From Methanolobus vulcani (GTDB lineage: Archaea > Halobacteriota > Methanosarcinia > Methanosarcinales > Methanosarcinaceae): a stretch of DNA of 64,000 nt. The notes under the pieces were generated by a model. That model worked only from the letters and a program-made list of their open reading frames with translations. It was not told the origin of the DNA and did not search any database. The DNA lies in assembly GCF_006546655.1 (NCBI RefSeq), contig NZ_VIAQ01000019.1, forward strand, positions 186,001-250,000. Direction: 5' to 3'. The stretch's first letter is position 1, and every line of letters starts with the position of its first letter. Made by a program: the position numbers and the translations under genes. Of this stretch, positions 43,723-53,277 are shown piece after piece.

Positions 43723-45099
43723 ATGTCTGAAACCATGGTAATGATGGCAGAAAGAGCCAGGGAATGTGCTGAAGAGATAAAAAAATATGACGAGGTACAG
43801 TTAGTATCACATATTGATGCAGACGGTATCACTTCAGGAGCCATCATTGCAAAAGCCCTCGAAAGAGCAGGCATCGGATATGATATGATGTTTGTCAAGC
43901 AACTTGATGAAACTATTGTAAAGGAAATTGCAGACATCAATCCCGAACTTACAATATTCACTGACCTTGGAAGCGGCCAACTGGAACATATCACAAATTA
44001 CGGAGTACATGCCGTTGTTTCAGACCACCATAGACCACAGGGAGATACAAAATTCCACCTTAATCCCCATCTTTTCGGAGCCAATGGTTCATACGAAATA
44101 AGTGGTTCAGGCACTACATTCATACTTGCGACCCAACTTGGAAATAACCGTGACCTTGCAGACCTTGCAATTGTAGGATGTGTCGGGGACATGCAATACA
44201 GGAAATATGGCAAACTCGTCAGTCTTAACAGAATGATACTGGATGCAAATCCCGGAGTTATTTCATCAGTTACAGATATTTCACTTTTCGGAAAACAGAC
44301 AAGACCAGTATATAAGATGCTGCAATTCTCATCTGACCCTTTCATTCCAGGACTTACAGGTAATGAAGATGCATGTATTGATTTTCTGGCAAGGGTGGGG
44401 CTTCAGTTCTCAAACGATGAAAAGTGGAGAAGGTGGATAGACCTTTCCGAAGATGAAAAGAAAAAAGTCACATCATCCATCCTGCAGCATGCAATACAGA
44501 GCGGCATGTCTTCTTACAATATTGGCCGACTTGTATCAGAAGGATATATTCTGCTTTCGGAGCAGGAAGGTACCGAAATGAGAGATGCAACCGAGTATTC
44601 GACGCTTCTGAATGCAACCGGAAGATACATGCAGGCGGAGGTTGGAATGCAGGTTTGCATGGGAGACAGGGCAGAAGCTTACGGAGAAGCCCAGGACCTG
44701 CTGCATAACCACCGTAAGAACCTTGTTGATGGACTTAATTTTGTAAAAGATAACGGAATAACAGAACTCTCACACCTCCAGTACTTCGATGCAGGAAGCG
44801 CAATTCCAGAAACTATTGTAGGAATTGTTGCCGGAATGAGTCATTCTTCTGCTGGCAATCGAAAACTACCGATCATTGCCTTTGCGGACAAGGATGATGG
44901 TTATAAGGTTTCAGCAAGAGGAACACAGGAACTGGTAAACAGAGGACTTAACCTTGCAGAAGCACTGAGTGTTGTTTGCCAGGAACTTGGAGGAGCAGGC
45001 GGTGGACATGATATCGCTGCCGGAGCCACAGTACCATTTGGCAAAAAAGAAGAATTCATCCAGAAACTCAACTCGGCTATAGCCGCCCAGTTAAGCTGA
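43723..45099 (+). CDS. RecJ-like single-strand exonuclease (DHH family)
   Basis: A 458-residue DHH phosphoesterase. Motif I is HIDADGITSG (D32, D34), then FTDLGSG, VVSDHHRPQGD (DHH) and VGDMQYR, with a C-terminal DHHA1 domain ending GGAGGGHDIAAGATVP. This is the archaeal RecJ/GAN group, some of which work with GINS at the replication fork. I use ATG 43723 with GGGG 6 nt upstream; the ATG two codons earlier abuts that site. It follows the PD-(D/E)XK-like gene closely. Confidence 0.9.
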   Translation: MSETMVMMAERARECAEEIKKYDEVQLVSHIDADGITSGAIIAKALERAGIGYDMMFVKQLDETIVKEIADINPELTIFTDLGSGQLEHITNYGVHAVVSDHHRPQGDTKFHLNPHLFGANGSYEISGSGTTFILATQLGNNRDLADLAIVGCVGDMQYRKYGKLVSLNRMILDANPGVISSVTDISLFGKQTRPVYKMLQFSSDPFIPGLTGNEDACIDFLARVGLQFSNDEKWRRWIDLSEDEKKKVTSSILQHAIQSGMSSYNIGRLVSEGYILLSEQEGTEMRDATEYSTLLNATGRYMQAEVGMQVCMGDRAEAYGEAQDLLHNHRKNLVDGLNFVKDNGITELSHLQYFDAGSAIPETIVGIVAGMSHSSAGNRKLPIIAFADKDDGYKVSARGTQELVNRGLNLAEALSVVCQELGGAGGGHDIAAGATVPFGKKEEFIQKLNSAIAAQLS

Positions 45100-45102
45100 A
45101 AT

Positions 45103-45127
45103 CTGAAAATAAGGTTTTCAGTTTTTT
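45103..45127 (+). terminator. Terminator between recJ-like and nrpRII genes
   Basis: CTGAAAA-TAAGG-TTTTCAG (45103-45121), a 7-bp stem followed by TTTTTT, sits between two convergent genes. It serves the plus-strand recJ-like gene. Confidence 0.6.
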
Positions 45128-45134
45128 AAGCATA

Positions 45135-45896
45135 TCAAACAAGATCATTGATGTGAGACAACTTGTTTATATCGATCAGAGTGGACATTGCATTTGTCCT
45201 GATAGGAATTCCATGTTCCTGAACAATAGCCATTGGATTTGTACCGCCTATTACCACGATACCAAGGTGATCACGCTCAACCGGAACATCAAGTATTCTG
45301 GTATTTGGTTCTCCTACCTCAAGAATTCCGTTTATTCCGGCATCAACCATGTCAGCCAGCGTGCTGTCAATGACATCTCTGGCAACCATTGGAGCCTCAC
45401 GCAGGTTCGCAAGGATCTTACCGGAACCTGTTTTGAGCATACTCATCACAGAGGTCAGCTCCTGTGACATGAGAACCTCAAGAGGATCGATTGTAGTACT
45501 ATGATATGTCAGCACATTTGTGAAACGTACAGGTTCGCCATCACGAATCTCAACAAGGCCTCCAAAGCGTGGTTTTACCATGACACCGGCTTTGAGGAGA
45601 AGACCATCGATGGTTATACTGCACACCGTCGCAAAACCAACCTCACCTTCACCGACCTTCCTGCCACTTATTGAATCCCCTTCGTGAAGGATTTTAAGCA
45701 ACGGACTTACAGCAAGTCCGCTGTTGATGGCCATACTAAAGATCTTGAGAACATCATCAAAGTCCTGCTTATCAATAAGTGAAAGGTTCACGATAACGTC
45801 ACCTTCCATTGTTTTAGGATTGAAGGTGGTCCTGAACATCAGATCTTCTATTTTAGACGATGTGAACTGAATACGCTGGTTGCTCTGCAAAGACAT
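45135..45896 (-). CDS. NrpR-type regulatory domain protein without HTH (NrpRII)
   Basis: A 253-residue DUF128 (NrpR domain) protein. NrpR represses nitrogen-assimilation genes and is released by 2-oxoglutarate. The DUF128 pattern is seen in [55 protein letters not shown] and [17 protein letters not shown]. There is no N-terminal winged helix, as in the NrpRII of Methanosarcina mazei, which acts with a separate DNA-binding NrpRI. The NrpRI partner is not in this window. Confidence 0.87.
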   Translation of the reverse strand: MSLQSNQRIQFTSSKIEDLMFRTTFNPKTMEGDVIVNLSLIDKQDFDDVLKIFSMAINSGLAVSPLLKILHEGDSISGRKVGEGEVGFATVCSITIDGLLLKAGVMVKPRFGGLVEIRDGEPVRFTNVLTYHSTTIDPLEVLMSQELTSVMSMLKTGSGKILANLREAPMVARDVIDSTLADMVDAGINGILEVGEPNTRILDVPVERDHLGIVVIGGTNPMAIVQEHGIPIRTNAMSTLIDINKLSHINDLV

Positions 45897-45985
45897 ACCT
45901 CTACCATTTTGTAATTGCTTTATTTCTAAAGTAAGTAACTGCCAGACATTTATAGTTTCGCATAAGTTTAAAAAAGAACAGGGAT

Positions 45986-46717
45986 TCAGACAGATATAAC
46001 CTGTCCGAATATTTCAGGATGGTCCTGTGGATGAACAAGGAAATCAAGTTTTTCAATCTCCTTTACCATTACGTACATGTCTGTTCCGCAGAAAAGCCCT
46101 GCCTCAGGATAATCATGTGGTTCCTCATACCTTATCCCAGGTACTGATAGATACTCCGGATTCTTTACAAAGCCATCTTTTAACAGATAGTAAGCTCCAC
46201 CAGACAGTTTCTTGATAGGGTCATAAAGTGATGAGAAATCACGACACACCCAATTAGCCATTTTCAATGTTTCCTGCGTTTTATTGATAGTTATATGTCC
46301 GTAACCCGGCGGCACAAGAACAAGATCTCCTGCGGTTGCCTCGTAGACGATCACATCAACAATCTTCCCATGTTCAGCTTTCTGAAGAAGATAGGTTGCT
46401 TTGCCTTCAAGCACCTGATAAAGTTCAGCGTATGAAAGGTTATGACCTTCCACAGCCGGATGATAGTGACCGGCTGTCTTGACATACTCATCGCTAAGCA
46501 TTGCAGGTGGAATTATTGTAATGTCATATCTAAGCCTGTTATCTACTATTTTTTTGTGATCATCCCCATTTGCGGAGAGATCGCGATACATATAATAGAG
46601 TTCAATATTGTCCTGTGAGCGAAGCCACGCCTGATCATGTACTACCTCATCCATATCGTGTAACATCCTGATATCAGGACTATGCGTTTTCCCGTAAAAC
46701 TCCAGTTCATTTCCCAT
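45986..46717 (-). CDS. pgiA: Glucose-6-phosphate isomerase, cupin type
   Basis: The archaeal cupin phosphoglucose isomerase interconverts glucose-6-phosphate and fructose-6-phosphate. The 243-residue protein has cupin motif 1 [20 protein letters not shown] (His, His, Glu for metal) and motif 2 [16 protein letters not shown]. Its metal is usually Fe2+ in homologues. The protein is longer than the Pyrococcus enzyme by a C-terminal extension (about 190-243). It is a single gene with its own leader. Confidence 0.93.
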   Translation of the reverse strand: MGNELEFYGKTHSPDIRMLHDMDEVVHDQAWLRSQDNIELYYMYRDLSANGDDHKKIVDNRLRYDITIIPPAMLSDEYVKTAGHYHPAVEGHNLSYAELYQVLEGKATYLLQKAEHGKIVDVIVYEATAGDLVLVPPGYGHITINKTQETLKMANWVCRDFSSLYDPIKKLSGGAYYLLKDGFVKNPEYLSVPGIRYEEPHDYPEAGLFCGTDMYVMVKEIEKLDFLVHPQDHPEIFGQVISV

Positions 46718-46810
46718 TTAATCACACTATTAAGTTTACCAAAATTTATCCAAATCAATATTGGAGCCTACAGTATTTATTTTTGCCGCAAATAGATTAA
46801 GTAGATTTGA

Positions 46811-48607
46811 TTATTTGTTTAGATGAGCCAGTATCTTCCGGGCAAGATTTTCGCTAATTCCATCAAGAGATGAAATATCCTCCACTGATGCCATTCTTAT
46901 CTTATCGATGGAGTCGAAATTCTCAAGCAAGGTCTTCTTTCGTGAAGAACCTACACCAGGAATAGAATCCAGCTCAGAATGCGTAAGACTTGCAGAACGC
47001 CTCCTGCGATGAGAACTCACAGCAAACCTGTGGGCTTCATCACGAATTTGCATCAGCAGTTTTAGTGCAGGTGAGCTGTGAGGGAGAATTATAACCTCAT
47101 CAGGTCCTTTCTTTGTAGTAATTATATGCTCGAACCTCTTAGCCAGACCGATCATGGGGATGGCAAGTCCCAGAGCATCAAGAGACGATTTTGCAGCACC
47201 AACCTGTCCCGGACCTCCGTCTATAAGAATCAAGTCCGGCAGTTGTTCTTTATTCTTCAGTAAACGCGAATACCTTCTGTGAACAACTTCAGCCATCATG
47301 GCAAAATCATCAATTCCCTTTACGGTTTTGATGTTGTGCTGCCTGTATTTGCTGTTTGCAGGTCTTCCATTCTCAAAATAGACCATTGAACCTACAGGAT
47401 TTGTTCCGGAAATATTGGAAATATCAAATCCTTCAATATGCAGAGGAAGCGTTTCAAGAGAGAGAACATCCTTCAATGCTTCCAGCGCTTTAATGGCAGA
47501 TTCCGATGGTGTTGATTTCAATCCAGCCATCCTCTTTGACATCTCAGCATTCCTTGCAGCCATTTCCACCAGTTTTTTCTTGTCCCCTTTCTGTGGAACA
47601 TGAACACGAACATCCCTTCCGGAACGCTGGCAGAGCCATTTTACTATTAGTTCACTGTCAGGAAGCTCGTACTGCACAAGGATCTCAGGCGGGATTGGAG
47701 AATCCTGATAATATTGCTTGACAAACTGAGCCATGGATTCCTCAATACTTTCTGAAGTATTGGCACCCAATAGTGTGAAATCGGCCTTACCAACCATATT
47801 TCCCTGGCGAACATAGAATACCTGGATGTAAATGGATTTCTCATCTGCAACTGCTGCAATAACATCACGGTCATCAGTTCCTGATGTTGCTATCTGCTGC
47901 TCGGAGACGGATTTTACAGATTCGATCTGGTCCCTGATAATTGCTGCAGACTCATAATCCTGCTGTTCTGCAAAGGAACGCATCTTTTTGTCCAGTTCCT
48001 TCAGAAGACCTGAAGTCTCACCTTTCAGGAGCCGGACGGCTTCCATGACTCTTCTGCGATACTCTTCTTTATCCAGACCTTCTTTACACGGAGCCATGCA
48101 ACGTTTGATATGGTAATTGAGACATGGTCTTGTTTTTCCGGGTTCGATCTTCTTTTTGCACTGCCTGAGCATGAAGATGCGGGAAATTATATCAAGAGTA
48201 GTGCGGATGGCTTTTGCGTTTGTGTAAGGACCAAAGTAGATAGCTCCATCCATTAGCCGCCTTCTGGTCAGGAATATGCGAGGGAATTCTGAATTAATAG
48301 TGACCTTGACATACGGATAGCGTTTGTCATCTTTCAGGCGGACATTGTAACGCGGCTTGTACTTTTTAATAAGGTTTGCTTCAAGTACAAGGGCATCCAC
48401 CTCAGAATCAGTAATAATATACTCAATATCATCTATGTGTTTTACGAGAGTAACAGTTTTAGGAGAAAGATTCCTCTTTGACTGGAAATACTGGCGTACC
48501 CTTTTATCCAAGGATTTGGCCTTGCCTACATAGATCACATCACCGGAATCATCCTTCATCAGATACACACCGGGAAGTGCAGGAAGTGTTTTCAGGTCGA
48601 ACTTCAT
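46811..48607 (-). CDS. uvrC: Excinuclease ABC subunit C
   Basis: UvrC cuts DNA on both sides of a lesion during bacterial-type nucleotide excision repair. The 598-residue protein has a GIY-YIG domain (LPGVYLMKDDSGDVIYVG, about 8-90), the UVR UvrB-binding helix (about 200-235), the RNase-H-like 3' nuclease domain (EGFDISNISGTNPVGSMV; LILIDGGPGQVGAA) and C-terminal helix-hairpin-helix motifs (LDSIPGVGSSRKKTLLENF). uvrA and uvrB are not in the window. It follows a YprB-like nuclease gene by 19 nt. UvrABC in Methanosarcina is regarded as acquired from bacteria. Confidence 0.96.
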   Translation of the reverse strand: MKFDLKTLPALPGVYLMKDDSGDVIYVGKAKSLDKRVRQYFQSKRNLSPKTVTLVKHIDDIEYIITDSEVDALVLEANLIKKYKPRYNVRLKDDKRYPYVKVTINSEFPRIFLTRRRLMDGAIYFGPYTNAKAIRTTLDIISRIFMLRQCKKKIEPGKTRPCLNYHIKRCMAPCKEGLDKEEYRRRVMEAVRLLKGETSGLLKELDKKMRSFAEQQDYESAAIIRDQIESVKSVSEQQIATSGTDDRDVIAAVADEKSIYIQVFYVRQGNMVGKADFTLLGANTSESIEESMAQFVKQYYQDSPIPPEILVQYELPDSELIVKWLCQRSGRDVRVHVPQKGDKKKLVEMAARNAEMSKRMAGLKSTPSESAIKALEALKDVLSLETLPLHIEGFDISNISGTNPVGSMVYFENGRPANSKYRQHNIKTVKGIDDFAMMAEVVHRRYSRLLKNKEQLPDLILIDGGPGQVGAAKSSLDALGLAIPMIGLAKRFEHIITTKKGPDEVIILPHSSPALKLLMQIRDEAHRFAVSSHRRRRSASLTHSELDSIPGVGSSRKKTLLENFDSIDKIRMASVEDISSLDGISENLARKILAHLNK

Positions 48608-48626
48608 GCTGAGATTATTGAGATAA

Positions 48627-49376
48627 TTATTGAGAGAACTTGTTTTCGATAAAACGCGGAAGTGTGAGATCGATTATAGTCTTAAGATTGACAATATCCT
48701 CACGGTTGTACTTCAAGAGCAGGTCAAGAGCTTCTTCATCACCGCGTTCATACTGGTGCCACAGACGTACAGCATCAAAACCACTGATACCCACAGTTTC
48801 CTCTGCCCTTGAGATACCAAGGTCACATTCTATCTTTTTCAGGCCGCCTGTGAGTTTTATGCGGCGCAGTGGATACATCAGGTCTGCATGGAGCTGGTTG
48901 AACTCGATCTCAGGGAATTCACGCTTTATAAAAGGCAGATCGAATCTTGCTCCATTGAATGTAACAAGATATTCGTATTTTGGGAATATGTCCACAATAT
49001 CATCAAGATCAATACCTTTTACAAATGTCCTGGCTTCTTTTCCGTCATATATCCCGACAACAGTGATGAATGAACTGCCTGGAGAAAGGCCTGTGGTTTC
49101 TATATCCACATAAGCTACTTTATCTGAGAATTCCCTGAAAGCTCTCCAGTGTTCGGATGATGGCAGTGATTTTGCAAAGAACTCGAAATCTCGAGCCTCA
49201 AGAGGTTCTACAGAATCCCGGATTCCTGTCATTATCATGTCTTTTTTGGAAGGCGGTATCAGGAGACAATCATGATTCTCCATGAACTCGTCCCAGGTTC
49301 TGATCCCATTTGACCAGATCTTTTTTTCCACGGCTGCACCGATCCGCGGCATGTGAATGTAAGTACTTGTAAGCAT
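48627..49376 (-). CDS. RNase H-like exonuclease, YprB family
   Basis: A 249-residue protein with a DEDD-type exonuclease core: VAYVDIETTGLSPGSSFI (D-x-E), YLVTFNGARFDLPFI (D) and YNREDIVNLKTI (Y-x3-D). The N-terminal 65 residues (PRIGAAVEKKIWSNGIRTWD, then FMENHDC) are the ribonuclease-like helical lead-in seen in YprB homologues. The linkage to uvrC suggests a repair role. The substrate is untested in this family, as far as I know. Confidence 0.87.
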   Translation of the reverse strand: MLTSTYIHMPRIGAAVEKKIWSNGIRTWDEFMENHDCLLIPPSKKDMIMTGIRDSVEPLEARDFEFFAKSLPSSEHWRAFREFSDKVAYVDIETTGLSPGSSFITVVGIYDGKEARTFVKGIDLDDIVDIFPKYEYLVTFNGARFDLPFIKREFPEIEFNQLHADLMYPLRRIKLTGGLKKIECDLGISRAEETVGISGFDAVRLWHQYERGDEEALDLLLKYNREDIVNLKTIIDLTLPRFIENKFSQ

Positions 49377-49558
49377 GATGTATTTCCTTTTTCAGTTATA
49401 ATGGAGGATATTGATAACTATGTTTACTAGCTGCAAGTGCTAAATAAAATAAGCTCCGATATATACATATTGGATTCAATTCCCACTATTTGATGAAGTA
49501 ACTATACTGTAATTACGTACTAAATCATATATTAAATCAAACCCATCAGGAGATTAAC

Positions 49559-50482
49559 ATGAATAAAGTTGCAGTTATCGGTTCAGGTAATGTAGGTGCC
49601 ACCACAGTCCAGAGACTTGCAGAACTTAACATAGCAGATGTCGTCATGGTTGACATTGTTGAAGGACTGCCACAGGGAAAAGCGCTTGACATACTCCAGG
49701 CGGCTCCGCTTATGGGTTACGATGTTGATGTAACAGGGACTAATGACTATGCAGACATTGCAGACTCAAATATAGTCGTGGTAACCGCAGGAATTGCACG
49801 CAAGCCAGGAATGGACAGAAGTGACCTGCTGGCAACTAACATCAAGATCACACAACAGGTTTGTGAGAATATACAGAAATATGCACCGAATTCCATAATA
49901 ATGACCGTAACAAATCCTCTTGATATTATCACCTACGCAGCACTTCGTTGCACACAGTTTGACAGGAACAGAGTATTTGGAATGAGCGGTCTTCTTGATT
50001 CAAGCCGCTTTGCATCATTTATTGCAAAGGAAATGAACTGTTCTGTGAGGGATGTTAATGCCATGGTACTCGGAGGACATGGAGACTCAATGGTACCGCT
50101 TCCTGAATATTCAACTGTATCAGGAATACCTCTGAGCAAACTCATGGACGATGAAACTATCAACAGAATAGTCGACAGGACCGTAAATGCCGGTGCTGAG
50201 ATAGTGGGACACCTGAAGAACGGAAGTGCTTTCTATGCACCTTCTGCAGCTATCACAATAATGGTTGAAGCCATACTCAAAGATACAAAGAAAATAGTCC
50301 CTGCATCCGCATTCCTTAATGGTGAATACGGCCAGCATGATATCTGCCTCGGAGTACCTGTAAAACTTGGAAGATCAGGAGTTGAGGAAATTATAGAACT
50401 GGAACTCACTGATGAGGAAGCAAGTGCTCTGCAAAGGTCAGCTGAAGCAGTTAAGAAGGGAATTGAAACAATCAGGACATAA
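49559..50482 (+). CDS. mdh: Malate dehydrogenase
   Basis: The 307-residue NAD(P)-dependent malate/lactate dehydrogenase interconverts malate and oxaloacetate. It has the Rossmann GSGNVGATT, VMVDIVEGLPQGKALDI (Asp for NAD+), GIARKPGMDRSDLLATN (the substrate-binding Arg residues of malate dehydrogenase), VTNPLDIITY and the catalytic LGGHGDSMVPLP. The Arg in ARKPGM marks malate rather than lactate specificity. AGGAG lies 7 nt upstream. Confidence 0.95.
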   Translation: MNKVAVIGSGNVGATTVQRLAELNIADVVMVDIVEGLPQGKALDILQAAPLMGYDVDVTGTNDYADIADSNIVVVTAGIARKPGMDRSDLLATNIKITQQVCENIQKYAPNSIIMTVTNPLDIITYAALRCTQFDRNRVFGMSGLLDSSRFASFIAKEMNCSVRDVNAMVLGGHGDSMVPLPEYSTVSGIPLSKLMDDETINRIVDRTVNAGAEIVGHLKNGSAFYAPSAAITIMVEAILKDTKKIVPASAFLNGEYGQHDICLGVPVKLGRSGVEEIIELELTDEEASALQRSAEAVKKGIETIRT

Positions 50483-50594
50483 GTAAGATAGAATATATAA
50501 GGAGAATGTCCTGAAAACAGGATATAAGATACGAAATTTCCGACTTACATACAAATATTCATATATAAGTAAAATAAAAGAGGGTAGGGATATC

Positions 50595-50864
50595 ATGCGT
50601 GCAGACATAACTTCACTTTTTGGATTGAACATTTATACCGAAACAGGTACATATGTAGGTAAGGTCGCTGACCTTGTGTTAGATGTTGACGAGAGAAAAG
50701 TAAGAGGGCTTGCTGTTTCTGACATCAACAAAGATATTTTTGACGTTACTTCAAGAGGAGTTATACTTCCTTACAGGTGGGTTATCACCGCAGGAGATAT
50801 CGTACTTGTGAGAAACGTTGTTAACAAGTTCAGAAAAGCCAATAAAGTGGTAGAAGAAGACTGA
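50595..50864 (+). CDS. PRC-barrel domain protein
   Basis: An 89-residue single PRC-barrel (ITSLFGLNIYTETGTYVGKV, then VLDVDERKVRGLAVSDIN and GVILPYRWVITAGDIVLV). These small barrels are common in Euryarchaeota; roles in RNA processing and cell division (CdpB-type proteins) have been described for relatives. The thg1 start is 3 nt after its stop, so the two are coupled and a role near tRNA metabolism is possible. Confidence 0.88.
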   Translation: MRADITSLFGLNIYTETGTYVGKVADLVLDVDERKVRGLAVSDINKDIFDVTSRGVILPYRWVITAGDIVLVRNVVNKFRKANKVVEED

Positions 50865-50867
50865 GCC

Positions 50868-51608
50868 ATGAAAAGGCGAGAGATCTATTCAGATCTGCGT
50901 TGTATACCGCCTGTGGTCGTGCGCATTGATGGCAGGAATTTTAAGAATGCGCTGTCACGCATGGGTTTTGAGAAACCTTATGACGAAAGGTTCACATCCG
51001 CAATTGTAGAGGCTATTGAGGCCTTTTTTAAGAAAAGCGGATTGAGCCCTGTTTTTGCTTATACTTTTTCCGACGAGATCAGTTTCTTTTTCAGAGACAA
51101 TGCCTTTGATGGCAGGATTGAGAAACTGGATTCTATAATTCCATCTTATATTAGCAGCGCTTTTACGCTGGCACTAAATCCTGAAGAGCCGGTGTCCTTT
51201 GATTCAAGAATTATTCCAATCCATGAGGAAGATATTCGTGAATATCTCATCTGGAGACAGGATGAAGCATGGCGCAATTGCATTAACTCCCACGCATACT
51301 ACTCCCTTATCTCAGAGGGCATGGAGGAGCAAGAAGCTGCAAAGATGCTTAAGAACAAAGGAGCATCGGATATGCATGAGTTGCTTTTTGAAAGAGGAAT
51401 AAACATCTCTAAAGTTCCCACGTGGCAAAGGCGTGGAATTATGATAATGAAAAAAGAGACTGAGATAGAAGGATTCAACCCTCACCTTAATGTCAAAACC
51501 ACCAGTATAAGGACAAAAGTATTCACAGAATACGACGTTCCTTTATTCTCTTCTGAAGAAGGAGAGGCTTTTCTTGATAAACTCCTTGCTAAAAACGCAG
51601 ACGAATAA
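50868..51608 (+). CDS. thg1: tRNA(His) guanylyltransferase (Thg1 family)
   Basis: Archaeal Thg1 adds nucleotides 3' to 5', repairing or completing 5' ends of tRNA. The 246-residue protein has the catalytic RIDGRNFKNALS (metal Asp), AYTFSDEISFFF (second metal site) and WRQDEAWRNCINSHAYY. The Methanosarcina acetivorans homologue is known to contain an in-frame UAG read as pyrrolysine; here the ORF has no internal TAG. It is coupled to the PRC-barrel gene upstream. Confidence 0.93.
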   Translation: MKRREIYSDLRCIPPVVVRIDGRNFKNALSRMGFEKPYDERFTSAIVEAIEAFFKKSGLSPVFAYTFSDEISFFFRDNAFDGRIEKLDSIIPSYISSAFTLALNPEEPVSFDSRIIPIHEEDIREYLIWRQDEAWRNCINSHAYYSLISEGMEEQEAAKMLKNKGASDMHELLFERGINISKVPTWQRRGIMIMKKETEIEGFNPHLNVKTTSIRTKVFTEYDVPLFSSEEGEAFLDKLLAKNADE

Positions 51609-51747
51609 AATAAGTGCTTTGTCTGATTTTTCTTAATTCAGCATGATAAATACGCATGTATTATTTTAAAAATCAAATAATATTTACAAATTTAAATTAC
51701 ATGTGTGATTAAAAATTTTTAAATAATTGCTACATTTACTATAATAT

Positions 51748-53121
51748 ATGAGGATGCGTAAATTTATTTTAATACCTTTACTATGTTTATTTGCATTTCT
51801 TTGTGCAGGATGTGTTGAAAACACAAATACAAATAATTCTTCTGCGAATATTTCTTTAGAGTCAAATGTTTCATCTAATTCAACTAATCTGACAAATATA
51901 GATTCTGTAGAAATTAACGAATCAGTAACTAATGAAAATACAATTGATATTAACTCTACAATAAATGCAGACTCAGTTGAGAACTATGATATTGCAACTG
52001 CAAATAATGCTTTTGCCTTTGATATGTATTCAAAGATCATAGTTGAAAATGAACAAAACGTTTTCTTTTCTCCGTACAGCATTTTCACTGCAATAGCAAT
52101 GTGCTATGATGGTGCTGAAAACTCTACGGAAGAGCAAATCGCAAATGTGTTCAATTTTCCTCTTAACAAGACCATACTAGAAATAAGCTCTAAATCAATG
52201 ATTAGTGAAATAAACTCTGGAAATGGAGAATATGAACTTGAAACTGCAAATGCACTATGGATACAGACGGACTATCCAATAAAAAATCAATACATTTCTA
52301 ACGTTGGAAATTACTATTCTGGAAAAGTGACAAAACTTAACTTTGTGAATCAACCTGAAAATTCAAGAGTTCTGATAAATGATTGGATTGAAAACAAGAC
52401 AAATGATAAAATAAAAGATCCTATTCCAAATGGTGTAATCAACTCTGAAACTCGATTAATCCTCACAAATACTATTTATTTTAATGGAATATGGAAAAAA
52501 GAGTTTGACATAGAAAATACACAAAATCAGCCGTTTTATCCATCAAAAGATGAAGAAATAAGTGTAGAAACCATGTATGCAAAAAAGTATTTTAGCTATG
52601 GTGAAAGCTCAAATGCAAAAATACTGGAATTACCGTACAAGGGAAACGATCTTTACATGTATATTGTTCTTCCAAACGAGAATGAAATTGGAGATTTTGA
52701 AACATCTTTTTCACTTAATGATTACAATACGTTAAAATCAAATATGGATTCTAAGTACGAGGTCAGGACATGGCTTCCAAAATTCAAATTTGAAACAAAG
52801 ACCGATCTATCCAACTCACTGATAAAAATGGGCATGATAGATGCTTTTGATGATACTAAATCAACCTTTAGTGGAATCTCTGATGAAAAGTTAACAATAT
52901 CCAATATAGTTCATCAGGCTTTTGTTGATGTCCAGGAAGAAGGAACTGAAGCTGCGGCAACAACAGTTATGTATTTTACTGGAAGTCCGGCGCCTGGAAC
53001 TGAACAACCGGAAATTGTAACTTTCAAGGCTGACCATCCGTTTATATTCCTGATTGAAGATAAGAGAACTGGATGTATTCTGTTTATGGGTAAAGTGGAA
53101 AGTCCTGAGTATGATGAGTAA
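51748..53121 (+). CDS. Lipid-anchored serpin (first copy)
   Basis: A 457-residue serpin protease inhibitor with a lipobox signal (FLCAGC, Cys22), an Asn/Ser/Thr-rich linker (about 24-75) and a full serpin domain (NNAFAFDMYSKI; FFSPYSIFTAIAMCYDGAE; LTNTIYFNGIW; ADHPFIFLIEDKRTGCILFMG). The hinge EEGTEAAATT is inhibitory-type. The reactive loop runs VMYFTGSPAPGTEQ, about five residues longer than in alpha-1-antitrypsin, so P1 is uncertain. It is outside the cell, presumably guarding against secreted proteases. Its DNA is AT-richer than the neighbours. There is no ribosome site, so a leaderless mRNA is likely. Confidence 0.92.
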   Translation: MRMRKFILIPLLCLFAFLCAGCVENTNTNNSSANISLESNVSSNSTNLTNIDSVEINESVTNENTIDINSTINADSVENYDIATANNAFAFDMYSKIIVENEQNVFFSPYSIFTAIAMCYDGAENSTEEQIANVFNFPLNKTILEISSKSMISEINSGNGEYELETANALWIQTDYPIKNQYISNVGNYYSGKVTKLNFVNQPENSRVLINDWIENKTNDKIKDPIPNGVINSETRLILTNTIYFNGIWKKEFDIENTQNQPFYPSKDEEISVETMYAKKYFSYGESSNAKILELPYKGNDLYMYIVLPNENEIGDFETSFSLNDYNTLKSNMDSKYEVRTWLPKFKFETKTDLSNSLIKMGMIDAFDDTKSTFSGISDEKLTISNIVHQAFVDVQEEGTEAAATTVMYFTGSPAPGTEQPEIVTFKADHPFIFLIEDKRTGCILFMGKVESPEYDE

Positions 53122-53146
53122 ATGTCATTGACATTTACTTTGTTTT
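53117..53146 (+). terminator. Terminator enclosing the serpin stop codon
   Basis: Perfect 11-bp arms (AGTAAATGTCA at 53117-53127, its complement at 53129-53139) around one base, followed by TTGTTTTTTC. The TAA stop is within the left arm. Confidence 0.7.
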
Positions 53147-53277
53147 TTCATTTTATCGCTCTCCCGCAATAACAATCCTCGACTGAAAAGTATCCAATTT
53201 TTCAGAAAAGCGTGAAAGAAGAAAAAGCATTTAAAGACAGATGTGTTTATAGATTCCACGATTTATAAGGTGAACCT

